NCBI GenBank assembly: GCA_964019425.1
Contig: OZ025805.1
Location: 1,030,001 to 1,094,000 of the forward strand
Direction: 5' to 3'
Source: Flectonema sp. DT1601
Taxonomy: Eukaryota; Euglenozoa; Diplonemea; Diplonemida; Diplonemidae
Length of the DNA stretch: 64,000 nucleotides
Under the pieces are notes generated by a model. It made no database searches and was not told the origin of the DNA. It was given only the letters and a program-made list of their open reading frames with translations. Positions within the stretch are counted from its first letter, which is position 1; each line of letters begins with the position of its first letter. Positions 42,601 through 50,708 of this stretch are shown here, in pieces. The position numbers and the translations under genes are program-made.

Positions 42601-43220
42601 TATTACCTGGTGGGTCTACTTTAGCAGTCACATTCGAAAATAAATCACAATACGTCTTACTGGCATTGCAAAAGAGATTGAGAGAAGCAGATAATACAAT
42701 GGCTGATTTATTAGAAGGGTTTTACTCTGTTTTACCGCAACATATAACACAGATGATGACTGCTAGTGAGCTGGAACGACTTGTCTGTGGTACTCCTGCT
42801 TGGGACGTTGCGGAGTTAAAGGCGAATGCACGTTATGAGGGATTGACATCTGAAGATTCTCGCTGTCACTATTTCTGGTCGGTGCTCGAAGAGTTTAATG
42901 GGAGGGATAGATCTTTGTTTCTGAGATTCATCTCAGGAAGGGAACGAGCACCTGTCCGTCTCAAAATAATTTCACTCGAAGTCGATAAACCTGATCTATA
43001 CCTTCCAGTTGCTAGTACTTGTTTCTTTTGGATATCACTACCGAATTACTCTTCCATTGGAGTTCTAAGAGAGAAATTGCTTTACGCAATAAGCCATTGT
43101 ATTGATATTGACACCGACTACAGAGTGAGAGGTTCAATCGATGAAAATGCTCCTCCGACGATAGGAGTCGGTGAGCAGGCTGATGATGACGAATTCGAAG
43201 ATTACACCCATTTATTGTAA
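30660..43220 (+). CDS. giant SPRY/LamG/UBA/HECT E3 ubiquitin ligase
   Basis: 4,186 residues in a single exon. The start is ATG 30660, just after a CTCAG acceptor; the frame is open further upstream only through poly(A) and pyrimidine tract. Domains in order: SPRY-1 (~48-194), a LamG/jelly-roll lectin-like domain (~667-827, with WVHIALVFDGVWMLYLNG), a long helical region, a UBA-like segment (~2434-2480), SPRY-2 (~3219-3377), SPRY-3 (~3443-3618) and a C-terminal HECT domain (~3800-4186). The HECT catalytic cysteine is Cys4121 in STCFFWISLP. HECT ligases take ubiquitin from E2 onto this cysteine and pass it to substrates; the SPRY and LamG parts probably choose substrates. The architecture resembles HECTD4/HERC1-type giants and the SPRY/HECT proteins of trypanosomatids. 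Substrate unknown. Confidence 0.92.
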   Translation: MEADLKWLERAGELDLFGSPLHVAAVASPLPSRSEILRSTSFVLDATTPHGDVLLVNENSAVKPATGWVTVHAVEPITHGIHEWSIKIENQGETSDGSGLMLGIVPKVFCRYDSFISQGGGWCLSRAGKFYGHWKRVEGIGSTGTLVFGTGDTVTFELDTETSRMTVAVGDRFVVGEISKLTPEVYPAASLHYRQQHICFESRRKKQKKYPVRGWFQKSLQHQCHVMFKLSHHHLRNRVSQLLSRGLSQRGTERQTEWEDYYLLRQDVLSAIINGVSKLIETPEAHQHSYSHRGIVATQGVTPEKVVANCGIQLSLSLLSAVAADNPAVCEAVFETLGRQFQSQPLFSFSPYSPDGSLIPICTLEHLRVAASTHVSPASIKLLVIIALLRSDATECLRTLKTLVDLPPASQNFAVDVSDMFCRLQRALAPYDLPILRYSDEVDKIDIRLAVCHCPSSVWGSSPRPDRFVVKSIASNVNYLFIAIVSVGIIKLGHGRGCIPTDVLAKNDEIPGNVTLAYVNGNLYVRPTLECRSGIFANKDLIVLDPVNLSIKGFIKADGFGSIETCDVRHTPLALQEGSKIESRIFTDGVYLYLASAHPKRTLKDEGGSLLHPPTSSLQCRDTSNPVVVTTFDPSNMRVVRSVTLAGPKPSSVEALRGSGGSQRKVLHLDKESYIDLGPIPEALQSPFSHMSIELWCKPAGPDDVRNVYVHGDKSCGREVFIDIHCLDNCLIVKGGVRTDVRNGIRSCSTSATMPSCGWVHIALVFDGVWMLYLNGIPSGTSRVEDTSVGCTKQPRRWILGSNFSGSITEVRIWSRARPCALILRDLHFTQSSLSHSESSLITYYPLDEGHGHTIYDWGSSTPKHNAWISKKAAPLWRESPDCPVTSSAHTDCLASSEIEQSMWQIFLPSIENCGMTCNGRVLSVILTEVEELIPQSPPTSGHPQFLRYGLSSTYSLDDGCQIPTIDLLLPIVDGPSHFDRSFNGVWYCCKNQFICWAASRCTVPSPLPDDPCGQITEFGPLTPLQLTSKISEVMSSYALRYASQFWSQLYQPLSVDPTPELFQIASELLATQLPRPIQSKGGRRISVSAVEDSITNSKLVLCCLRLLGTNFKVVQASGADPVSLGLRTESDEGSNDKDHISSVGRLLYSQLLTLIGFKDTPGNETFISTAATIALAEGLPLIYTPTSLIRILKNHLLQGVDVHNEIIVNTICEHISGLKHSIEVVSCFCDVDCGMEELIHFYKLLVEASLACHSFRSSQEGISPVIAVLCSLQSALLGSVATNEKAAGEAIQQLLSVHASILPKMCSITEDLSDDDTLRYVRTSVVGRALGALIMSVPLLVKTNIGVRRYLNLLQQISTSLEDLSKRLKSVANVEYEWDSNWMPASDDPSKAIQQECNFDLPKWFYSIRLTVEFGAAQAAGRMVRGPQKSGSCPTEKNLQKWVDSSLFAGGIRESTNSMRACDEIAEGTEKGMQLWKAVRSDNHSQAQAAEPTAIVYDALRYIFAVLARDLMNSNTDCDDCTQTPSPPQSAEHKQTTQTDVPPPTVPSIPPTLLGKYRKVEGLKNWLIHMQEASDEIDVQPPPLIHSTIPSSGQPMSTIIERCKFILKFHHSPNPTDSKVVLKALVSSGTSGVHKSKKKCFSQTPSSWRSMFNGWRAIKKLQRLLAINQQEDEVLSDQYLVLLLEFLAGNDLQLNSIEEVIHARQETGRIRAEGLQYLKTIIAEKAKPFKLEALRVLASAMSSHHYTDGIASVGPSISATVQRNVYSLLTVLLLPFRESSPPNDTVSQVQCCLVLTLLHCRWDAVDFAFLRSVDLPKILFKLFTYWRSDGTEKEELPPPPTSVNTDGDDQQLKTPQHPQHHNAAVASDLFSACTLKAAMLLALNTNPGIVRASIQFIYQSVDCLCNELHLSIAALRNSPTTSSMHVIHVEYLLTIVSSIIQALNVSGTSPALASAKGDQTGGVQLRKHAESLGVNELFKIFTLCLSTLSNKPDCFMICQYAFCNLRSLLPNLSPEVADAKVSSVLHQTAVGDQSALDVEERQKPPLSDRSTEPQLTPKRVKAGAKAVIELDEPEKTNKPTPGSITIEFVASTAAGTEGSKDAVVAAEAVLLLRQLLLHSQVWQLPVTSWINREFEKDLSKAAKVSLPSNNLQRLALCLDVMCGMGRLLCIREGVQAEYTAGKRSRTVEPVIVTEVNKQTGKAVVIASDLSLGAEDMEVDINNLRVQPSCSWNPGISTSVNPTGITQSLPTALPCFGTSSSENYNFREPSPPTDFEVFSMPQYQKLYIPLLSVAVKYLTQEQDSSGGFCFPKPASTCASFVAISAKLLKCLSLYLAVPSFAVQFLRSDYRKVILQAASILSRSKKYHSGNTECLEGKVQHLQEVILQRWQQGEPTVVNSPAAYPSTEPSEVADDTNAEQSQHQQHVAQLNSKRNGSRRLAAEDLSQILPGFGTLLCMKALEIAKDDKDRAAAILMDNVDEIAAAVEADEALANAATPSASTSVPLEPVLSHFKNNSVRYALSFGPVGTGRLTIPLKENQNTVFNKTHEFTVELTLRIQGEGMFKKQRLHPDITPMLPLRILDAAKVLEVSCCDAFIQVVIQTDSPIVSKQQQQQVDMSSSSSSTSSSGTVSCNIPTSEKSDWFRLVIRCSPHVTEVWGDGKLYALSTMENTNRSIVEELIVGPGLTEPATELHPCVAIEVSSLRIWNSCVSSRQAEALSLKGNDLVSESIVDSHTILNILMVDGSGSSCSSILPSGKLYSAGYLSGGVRWCCSQLPSFIVNDSSLKSATVGDAGESLSNTNPNSNPNINPGSYLLSDSPHTNIDIPRTEWNSSFNNTTAIEKLIQVLCLSGQALCIDLGRALIRVIIENTLSNNRYSLWGMTVEEVGEFYTELSIEESGQNLASTLAFIPELTGCGVKGKSHCLGVQSWLSSNPSSQHIDQFISEALEILEEPPDTYIYETPSHPYVPSDVMLETVEVPGADSYSITFDPRCKTLDYLHFYTNRSQKVQLAKFPDSQGQWTPLLIEKQSSFTLKFSGDAATPSYWGYLMCVTVSTPRFELACDMLSVILQGASKYRQICTATVASLLTAAFHKNVGRRRLKVGMVLANLLGKCCSYFKAYAIPRLEPLLADIRKQGDAQITKEGSAKGGITGVAKSHSRYLQVIAEICVSAEIADRHWLNTKREQWGVAKRNYDEALRRCYLSPAIRPPLTETPLSPTCTLRCASGSNNIVRGKSLLFSDGVWRTVQDTTGVMIGRWYYEVRLLSAEPAYIGWACEAIDTACGECNNSWSICGNRGCKYHSGERSVYPTSFTDLQVPKWKGRDIVGVMLDLYARTLEYTLNGKPLGIAYSKLPSVFYFPTITVGNCSVEVNFGETVFAQAPPPGFLPLHGGTPCPPGVPIYRLLSFVDSCDALLQSKTLPGFYKGLEVQDDPPKGTRDGTDFMEVQVLDGRPKIDHLTTVRSTAAACTVRGTARVTDSGKWYYETTLSSDGLMQLGWLSSTSINSTMRGIGDDTKSWAYDGCRLLVRHRKEHTQIKGSHIWREGDIVGCLLDLDNGIIRFSLNGDLLHCAIPSQPNSTATTTSDAFSSINTSEWYSPGVSMDPENCISFNFGSTSFVYKPAGYRGIGLPWGVLSALDSSSTEQLPDSLPFKNTLESDQVIVRTVNSLCHIHRQNLFSLKLDELVTPSNFPETLSGDVSSEDLISRVQVLRNFNQLYRLLFPYLNIGCDSLNKSSEELGVLSSAAKKCKTLLFSTTTTSILQHQVTLANSMVEPVQAKVTLNRRRAQSHRIDPTRDKDGTVSLFGQIYTLLANSSQRDNMFFTTRRFWAVSFQGEGAEDVGGPYRECLAEMCSELMRPSTLPLFITTPNGKNDIGTHRDRMHLNPRICTYLQKSMVYFLGVLMAACMRSNEPLPLYLTPIIWKRLADDPLSPSDIESIDKSALTSLTYLLRLEDEGVTNSMFKEIYEGYFTTEVSSGDDVDLLPGGSTLAVTFENKSQYVLLALQKRLREADNTMADLLEGFYSVLPQHITQMMTASELERLVCGTPAWDVAELKANARYEGLTSEDSRCHYFWSVLEEFNGRDRSLFLRFISGRERAPVRLKIISLEVDKPDLYLPVASTCFFWISLPNYSSIGVLREKLLYAISHCIDIDTDYRVRGSIDENAPPTIGVGEQADDDEFEDYTHLL

Positions 43221-43717
43221 TTTTCCTTTTTTTTTTTTTTTTGTAAGATACTTTCAAGCTCGCACCACCTCAAGGGTGTACTCCATAAGCGTTGGTTTTC
43301 AGTCAACTAATGACCTTTTTTATTTTGTTAAAATCCGTTTTTTAAGCTAAATTTTTTTTTTTTTTTGTTTTTTATGTTTAGTTATAAATTGCACTAGGCA
43401 GTTATTCGGCTGAAAAGGACTTCATTCATACTCACGTGTGGTGTGAAGTCGTTACAATTTTTTTTTTCTCTCTACACCCTTTTTCTATTTTAATATACAC
43501 GTATTTACCTTACACCCTGTCATCTTCCTCCTCTTTAAATAATTTTACCAACAGAACTTAACCTCTGGGACTCAGAACGAAATAAGATTGAAAGTGTGTT
43601 ATGAACTTTTATAAAAAAAAATCTCATCGTCGTAGTCACATGTCGTGAGTAGTGCTTTTCCTTTGTACGTGTTTTTATGGTTTGTTTGTAAAACAGATTT
43701 TTCACTTACACATAAAT
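43221..43717. other. spacer between the HECT and first DOMON gene
   Basis: About 500 bases with poly(T) tracts at 43228, 43350 and 43460 and no exon recognised. A TTTGTTTGTAAAACAG acceptor ends at 43696, 22 bases before the next start codon. Confidence 0.5.
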
Positions 43718-45244
43718 ATGTTATCTGTCGCATTGCTTCTCTGCAGTTCAGTAGCTCAGAGCTGCACACCAACAAGTCTGGCAGGGTTTCGATGTCAACA
43801 TGTTGTAGCAAGTGGTGTTCTTTATCAAAGTGGTATTGAGAATGATAAAGTTAAGTTTAGATTTCAATCTAATTCAGCTGGTTGTGCTTCAATTGGATTT
43901 AGTACTGATGGTAACATGATTGGAAGTAAAGCAGTCATTGGTGATGGAACAAATATCAAAGGTTATTCTCTCAATGGTAAGACTCCAACAGACATCGTTG
44001 AATCAACTTCAGACTTCTCGTGGTTGGATACTGCTTCTGCTACGACTGGAAACACAGAAGGTAAAACATTCATAGAATTCACTAGAAAAACAACAGGACT
44101 GAACGTCTCCATACAATGGCTCTTGTATGCCGTTCACGCTGATTCTGCAACTTTAAGTAACTTGGCAAAACATACAGAAAAAGGAAGACTACAAGTTCAA
44201 TTAAAGCCGTATTGCATAGCATCATCACGCGAAGGATATGCTTGTCAGGTTGCGATTACAGCCGGAGTTATTTATTATGATAAAAAGGATGATGGATCAC
44301 TGATATTTGCTTTGAAATCAATATATCCTGGATTCGCAGCTCTTGGATTCAATACAGAGCTTGCAATGATTGGAACTAAAGCAGTAACAGGTCAGACTGG
44401 TAGTCTGATGTCTGTTTCAACTCGTCAGATAACTGCCAAGAATGCCAACGGTTTAGGTGAGTCAACATTTGAATGGTTTGACTCAACATCAGCATCTGTG
44501 ACTACAGAAAACGGAAACACCTTATTACAATTCTCAAGAACAGCTACTCAAGCAGAGAAGGACAGCATGGTTGTCATGTTTGCTGTTCACGAAACTTCAT
44601 CAGAACTAGCATACCACACGCTAAGGGGAGGTGTTTTACTTCCTATGAAAGACGACGAAGACAAGGATGGAGATGATGGAGATGATAATGGCGGTGATGG
44701 TGGTGACAATGGTGGTGACACCGGCGGTGACAACGGCGGTGACACCGGCGGTGACAACGGCGGTGACACTGGCGGTGACAATGGCGGCGACAACGGCGGT
44801 GACACCGGCGGTGACAATGGCGGCGACAACGGCGGTGACACCGGCGGTGACAATGGCGGTGACACTGGCGGTGACAATGGCGGCGACAACGGCGGTGACA
44901 ATGGCGGCGACAACGGCGGTGACACTGGCGGCGACACCGGCGGTGACAATGGCGGCGACAACGGCGGTGACAACGGTGGCGACAATGGCGGTGATACCGG
45001 CGGTGACAATGGCGGCGACAACGGTGGTGATAATGGCGGTGACAACGGTGGTGACAATGGCGGCGACAATGGCGGTGACAACGGTGGTGACAATGGCGGT
45101 GACAATGATGGGGACGGTGATAATAATGGCGATGGTGACGACGGTAATAATTCTATCGAAACTCTTCCTCCAGCTTCCGCCTCTGCTTTAATCTTATCAC
45201 CGATTCTGTTGTTGCTTGCGATCTTAATGACGTTGGTATTGTAA
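43718..45244 (+). CDS. secreted/GPI-type surface protein with two DOMON domains
   Basis: 508 residues. The signal peptide MLSVALLLCSSVAQS is followed by DOMON-1 (~18-165) and DOMON-2 (~166-308). Each starts with a Cys pair (CTPTSLAGFRC and CIASSREGYAC) and keeps the heme-type Met in GNMIGSKAVIG and LAMIGTKAVTG and a late His in AKHTEKGR and AYHTLRGG. A ~150-residue linker of Gly-Gly-Asp-Asn/Thr repeats (~325-473) precedes a C-terminal hydrophobic tail after ETLPPASAS, with almost nothing beyond it, which fits a GPI-anchor signal or tail anchor. Family knowledge: DOMON domains bind b-type heme or sugars on the cell surface. Unlike its two neighbours it has no b561 core, so it may be an electron carrier partner. 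Inference. Confidence 0.8.
   Translation: MLSVALLLCSSVAQSCTPTSLAGFRCQHVVASGVLYQSGIENDKVKFRFQSNSAGCASIGFSTDGNMIGSKAVIGDGTNIKGYSLNGKTPTDIVESTSDFSWLDTASATTGNTEGKTFIEFTRKTTGLNVSIQWLLYAVHADSATLSNLAKHTEKGRLQVQLKPYCIASSREGYACQVAITAGVIYYDKKDDGSLIFALKSIYPGFAALGFNTELAMIGTKAVTGQTGSLMSVSTRQITAKNANGLGESTFEWFDSTSASVTTENGNTLLQFSRTATQAEKDSMVVMFAVHETSSELAYHTLRGGVLLPMKDDEDKDGDDGDDNGGDGGDNGGDTGGDNGGDTGGDNGGDTGGDNGGDNGGDTGGDNGGDNGGDTGGDNGGDTGGDNGGDNGGDNGGDNGGDTGGDTGGDNGGDNGGDNGGDNGGDTGGDNGGDNGGDNGGDNGGDNGGDNGGDNGGDNGGDNDGDGDNNGDGDDGNNSIETLPPASASALILSPILLLLAILMTLVL
44690..45130 (+). repeat. 12-bp coding minisatellite (GGDN/GGDT)n
   Basis: About 36 tandem 12-bp units of the form GGCGGTGACAAC encode Gly-Gly-Asp-Asn or Gly-Gly-Asp-Thr, with synonymous changes and Asn/Thr switches between units. 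The GC content is far above its surroundings. Length is probably polymorphic between strains. The antisense strand is also open but is a shadow. Confidence 0.95.
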
Positions 45245-45562
45245 AAAAGAATAGTTGAATAGTAAAAATACAAGTCTTTTTTTTTTTTTCATTTTCTTTA
45301 AAACCTACCTACCGGCATTTACATGTTACAAAAAATGGTGGGTGTAAAACCGCATTCCACACGACGAAAAAAAAAAAAAAAAAAAAAAATAAGAAGAAGA
45401 AACTAGTTTCTTTTTGCATATCGCAAGCGAGTTTTACCCGATACAAACTTCTCTCTCTGTTAGTCACGCGTACCAATAATATTGAATGCCACCCAGTATA
45501 AAAACAAGTTAGCGTCACGCAATTAATAATTTAAATGTCAAAAAGTTGTCAAACCTTTTATG

Positions 45563-45600
<38 letters not shown>

Positions 45601-45996
45601 CGTTGCTTTACTTTCCAGGGCTCTTTGAATGCGTAAGGCTCCTTTAAAAAAAAAAAATAGCCATGTGCATCCATAATTTTTATGGTTAGACATAACCATG
45701 CAAAAATGCTAATCTTTTGTTGTTGCGGATTATTAAAAAAAAAAAAAAAAAAAAAAACCCCCATTTCTCCCGACGCTTTCCAATCATCAATTTGGTTTAA
45801 GCTGTCGATAATTTTTTCTCTCTCGCTGATGCCTTTAATTTACGTTATGATGACGACTTTTAAAGGCGAAATATCATAAGCTTAATGAGTCTTCCTACCA
45901 AAACCGCATTAACATGTAGTATTGTGTAGGTGGTGTAAAACTGTGACACACACACCCCAATCAATATTCATGTTGTGGATAGTTTTACGTGATATA

Positions 45997-46030
<34 letters not shown>

Positions 46031-46465
46031 CTGTCATTTTTACATTTCCGAACACGGGTTGAGTTATAATTTAGTGTTGCTGTTGCCTCTGCTCTTCAGG
46101 TGGTTACATCTATGAGGCATCGTTTGCATGTTTTTTTTTTTGTGCATCCTTCCCTTCTCTAATTGTTAGCTTCCACTCTAGTTTGTCTTTCATTCCATCC
46201 TTTCTTGTTCACAACTCGCATGCAAACAAAAAAGGAAAAAAAAAAAACAGAAACAAAAAAAAAAAAAAAAACTTTCAAAAATAGCAATACACTGTAGTGC
46301 CCACCTTACACTGAATGATTGTAGTTTTTGGGAATTTTATCAAAGATTATTGTGTTTTTCATTTCTTCAAACAGCTATTATGATTGTGGTTGTGCATTTG
46401 ATTGACTGGAGGTGGACTTGTGGTTTATATTAAATATGTTATACTCAGCAGGTTTTACAAGTAAC
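45245..46465. other. spacer with long homopolymer tracts
   Basis: No exon recognised. Poly(A) tracts lie at 45366, 45566 and 45735, poly(T) at 45999 and A-rich stretches at 46230-46271. A TTATACTCAGCAG acceptor ends at 46451, just before the start codon of the next DOMON gene. Confidence 0.5.
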
Positions 46466-48944
46466 ATGTTGTTGGAATTATTACTGATAACCTTACTCGC
46501 ATTCACACAAGGATGTCCAACACCAACATCAAGAGCTGGATATGATTGTGAACGATCTGTATCAGTTGGTATAATATATTATCGTGTTCAAGGTAATACG
46601 GCAAGCTTCGCTCTAAAATCGAATGGTGGAGGGTATGTGGCTCTGGGATTTAATACAAATTCGGCAATGGTTGGAACAGATACCGTGATTGGTAGTTCAT
46701 CACTCTCACCAGCCACATATGTGATAACAGCAAAGTCCCAATCAGGAGTAACACAATCAACACTAAGTTGGTTACAATCAAGTTCAGTATCAACGGAAAG
46801 TGGAGGAACGCTGTTAGAGTTCACTCGATCAATGACGGGATTGTCAACAACTGGGAGTACTATTCTTGTCTTTGCAGTTCATAGTTCATCGAATAATCTT
46901 GCTTATCATTCTGGTAGAGGTGTAACTAGTGTTACTTTGGGTAGTCAGCAAACACCTCAGCCACCGCCGCCAACACCGCCGCCAACCCCACCGCCAACCC
47001 CACCGCCAACACCACCGCCAACGCCGCAGCCGCCGCAACCAACTCCGCAACCACCACAGCCAACGCCGCAACCGCCGCAGCCAACTCCACAACCACCACA
47101 GCCAACACCACAGCCGCCGCAGCCAACGCCACAACCAGCTCAGCCAACACCTCAGCCAATAGCCGCGACTCCGCAACCGATAGCTGCAACTCCAGGACCG
47201 ATTGCTGCAACTCCGCAGCCTGTTGCCCCAACATCACGACCAGCGCAAGGAACACCACAGCCTCGAACTTGTGTGGCCTCTGCAGATACAAAATATAGTT
47301 GCTCACAAGAACTGTCTGATACCGTTAATTTGTTTTGGACCAAGCCCACCTCTGCTGGAACATTTACTGTCGCCATCACTCTCAAGACCACGTCTGGAAA
47401 GGGCTGGGTTGGAATTGGTTTTGGAAATGGAATGCTTGACTCCACACACACAGTTGTAGGAAGTACAGTTACTGGTACTGAAACAGTAAATACTTATAAG
47501 ATAACTACTCGTGATCCCAGCAGCTTTACAGTTTTAGCACCAATGAATAGCGCAACAGTCTCAGTGACAAATTCAGTAGTGACTTTAACATTGGAAATGA
47601 CTGGCGTAGTGAATGTTAATTGGGCTGCTTTTGTTGGAAACGCTTTCTCATACCACGAGAATAGTAAGGGACGACTTACTATTGACCCTACAGCTACCCC
47701 GATTACGGCAACACCACCATCAACAGGTTGTACGAATACATTGAAAGGTATTCTTGTTGGATGTAAGAAAGAGATATCTCCGGGTGTTTCACTTTTCTGG
47801 GAAGGAAAACCTCCGACTGACGCGGCGACAGCGAAAGATGAAAAGGTGACTGTAGCTTTTCAACTTGACTCAACAGTCACTGGATGGATTGGTATCTTTA
47901 TTGCTCAAGAAAAAGGATCGATGGCTCCAGCCATTGGAACTCTTTGCTGCGACTCTTCGGTCTCAGTTCCCGCAGTCTACAGAATTAATAGCAAGGCAGC
48001 AAGTGGTATTGTTTCAGACAGTTTTAAACTCACTACTTCTCCAACATCATATTCTCAAATTGATGGTCTGCGAACGTTAGTTCTTTCTGTTCGACTTGAT
48101 GATAATATTTATATTACTGGCAACACCCTTCTTATTAATTACGCTTATCACAATACTGATGGAAGTTTTCCCATTCGATCACAGCATTCTGTTAGAGGAC
48201 AACTCGTTATTGATTTGAAATTAGGTTTGTTTTATTTATTTTAATTAAAAAAAAAAAAAAAAAAAGCACTTGACTTTTTTTTTTAATAGTTTATACTTAA
48301 CATTTAAAACAGGTGTGTCATCAGTGTTGGATTCTTCAGATAAAAATAAAGCGAAGCAACATGGGTTATTTATGATCTCTATTTGGGGATTTGTTGTTCC
48401 AATTGCGATTGTTGCGAAGAGGTTTATTTCGACTACTGTGTCGATTGGTAAAGGTAAATATCCGATTGGATTTTTAATTCATGCGGTGCTTTTAACAGTT
48501 TCAGGTGCTGCTACAATCGCGTCGGTGATCCTAGCAAGTATGGATTTTGATTCTGGAGTGAAGAAGGGTCACAAGGTAATTGGATATATCATCGCAGCTA
48601 ACGGTTGTCTTCAGATTCTAATGGGAATATTCAGACCAGGTCGTGATGCGCCAGGACGTCAGGTTTTTAATATTATTCATCAGAATCTTGGAAGGGTGAC
48701 ATGGATCCTTTCAATCGCTCAAATATTTATTGGGGTTAACAATTATGATAGAATATATGGAGAACCTGATACTCCATTCTCCATGGCAATCGCTGGTTCT
48801 ATTTTTGGAGGTATTTCATTTATGGTCGTCTTGGCTCATCGTCTTTTTGTTGATGACAAGAAACCGGAACAACTGGCTAGCACTCCGATAGCTGTTCGTC
48901 GCTCCGAAGAGACTCCTGCTGAAGAAATGGTGACTCAGAAGTAG
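46466..48944 (+). CDS. three-DOMON cytochrome b561 membrane protein
   Basis: Two exons, 46466-48224 and 48313-48944, join at phase 1 into 796 residues. The signal peptide (MLLELLLITLLAFTQG) is followed by DOMON-1 (~18-155), a Pro/Gln/Thr-rich linker (~162-264), DOMON-2 (~268-408), DOMON-3 (~421-585) and a b561-type core of several membrane helices (~590-770). The four heme histidines are visible in KQHGLFM, IHAVLLT, KKGHKVIGY and NIIHQNLG. Each DOMON keeps a Met (SAMVGTDTVIG, NGMLDSTHTVVG, GSMAPAIG) and a late His (AYHSGRG, SYHENSKGR, AYHNTDG). Relatives (CYBDOM, AIR12-like) move electrons across membranes to outside acceptors such as ferric iron or ascorbate radicals. The start could also be ATG 46439. 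Confidence 0.85.
46955..47160 (+). repeat. Pro/Gln/Thr low-complexity coding repeat
   Basis: Tandem PPPT units, then PQPPQPT units, built from CCGCCAACC-like and CCGCAACCACAGCCA-like repeats. They form a probably extended, proline-rich linker between DOMON-1 and DOMON-2, followed by PIAATP-type repeats to ~47230. Confidence 0.9.
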
Positions 48945-49154
48945 TACAGAATTGTGTTTTCTTTTACTTGATTTGTTATTCAAGAAAGCGTCTTCAACTT
49001 CTGTTGACGCATTGTTTTCATCCGGAGCTTCGAAAATGAATAAAACAATGGCTTAGTCATTTGTGGAGCAAAAGAAAAAAAAACGGAGATTCTTGTTGCT
49101 TTCTTGGTGTAGACTGTTGGGAAACTTTTTCCGTTTTCAGTAAAAGAGAGCGGT

Positions 49155-49340
49155 TTGGCAAAGCAAAGTTTCACTCAGTTTTTTTTTTACTTTCATTTTT
49201 ATAATTACAAGAGAGCTTCTCACCTGCTCACACGGTATCAGTTGATTGCGAAGCGAAGCCAACAATTACGTCCAATGGAGAAAGACATCGATGAATTGAC
49301 TGGGCTGTTTCATTTCATGTTGGAATCTGACAACTTTTAA
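49155..49340 (+). CDS. weak small ORF or terminal exon
   Basis: 61 codons. The first third is a translated T-rich tract, but the last ~42 residues look protein-like (LLTRYQLIAKRSQQLRP, then MEKDIDELTGLFHFMLESDNF and stop). It could be a small gene starting within, a terminal exon with an unseen partner, or chance. No family recognised. Confidence 0.2.
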   Translation: MAKQSFTQFFFYFHFYNYKRASHLLTRYQLIAKRSQQLRPMEKDIDELTGLFHFMLESDNF

Positions 49341-50666
49341 TTGAATCCCCGCTGAACTTAAAATAAATTTAGCAAGATAGACTTTTCTTTTTTTTCAATA
49401 TAGTAGTACTAAGCTTAGTGCCGCCCATCCCCTGGTATTTAGTTTAAATTGTTTTTTGTGCATTGATTTATTTGCGTGAAAAAAAAAAAAAAACTACCTA
49501 CTATGAGTCTGATTTTGAATCTGTGGTTTATACTATGTTTTTTTTTTTTTGTATTTTTTTTTTGTATTTTATTTTTATTTCTTGTTTATAATAATAATAT
49601 TAATTAAAAAAAAAAATGGGAAACTGAAAATGAGTTGATTTTTTACAACTTTATTATCAGGACTCCCTTAAAGGTCAGCATGGTATGGTTGACAACGTTT
49701 GATCTTACCGTTATGCTGGTACCTTAAGTAAATATAAAATTAGTAGTAGTTTCGGAATAATCACGCTGATGGTGAGCATCTTTCTGTGACGTTGTCTTTT
49801 TCACGGCATGTTTTTGGTAACTCTTTTTGTAAGGTTCCAGCAATTTTTTTTTTTTTTTTTGACAGTGAGATTCTTATCTTGGTACCCAGTAGCATTATCT
49901 TAATTCATGTAAAAGAAGATTGTTGTCAAATCATCGGTGGTGGTTTTTTTTTTTTTTTTGTTTTTTTAAAAAGGCTCTCTCTCCTTTTTTTTTTTTTTTT
50001 TTTTCTTCTTCTTTTTCTCGTTGAAAATATAATATATGAATACAACTGTATGACAAAGGAAAAAAAAAAAAAAAAAAAAAAGGAAAAAAAAGACTGGATG
50101 GTTTCCACCGTCAACTCCGTTACGTGTTGTTTTTGCCAAGTTATGGTTTTTTTTTCCCTGCAACTTGAATGCAGTCTTGATTGTGTCTTTTTCCCCTCTC
50201 TTTAAATTACGTATCTCAACGAGACGTTTTGATCTCTCCCGCGCTTCACGGCATCATTGTTTGAAAAAAAGAAAAAAATGATAAATACATATCATGTAGA
50301 AAAAAAAAAAAAAAAAGAGAAAAGAAAAACTAAAAATGATTAAAGGCCGCCTTTTAAAAGAAAATAAACGAATCTTTTTTTATTCTCCGCTCAATTATCA
50401 TATCATGTAAGGAAAAATTTAACAACAGACTACTACTTCATATTATTATCGGAAGCTATGAGTCGCTAAGTGTAACAAACATGTATGAAGCAGAGGTAGC
50501 AATGTGAGATGCTTAGTTTGCAGCATCGACCCCATAGTGTCGATACCCGTGAGGTTTGTGTCAGTGAAGTTGTAAAGTCAATGCACGAGGAATAGATCTT
50601 CAAAACTGAAAACAGATGATGTTTCTTATTCTCTGTTTCTATTTACATCATTATAAATATGTTAAT

Positions 50667-50708
50667 AACCATCCACCCGTTGCTACTGAAAAAAATAGGT
50701 GGATGGTT
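50667..50708. repeat. perfect 11-bp inverted repeat (hairpin)
   Basis: AACCATCCACC and GGTGGATGGTT flank a 20-base loop with an A-rich run. No gene lies nearby on either side. It resembles the AACCAT ends of the short inverted-repeat elements but has no internal similarity to them. Possible processing or termination hairpin. Confidence 0.6.

Noticed and set aside
44587-45273. Long - strand open frame of Leu-Ser-Pro-Pro repeats
   Set aside because: It is the antisense of the GGDN minisatellite. The + strand has a signal peptide, two DOMON domains and a tail anchor, and repeats of this kind open several frames by chance.
46886-47306. Several - and + strand frames over the proline-rich linker
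   Set aside because: Shadows of the Pro/Gln/Thr repeat within the three-DOMON gene; low-complexity composition only.
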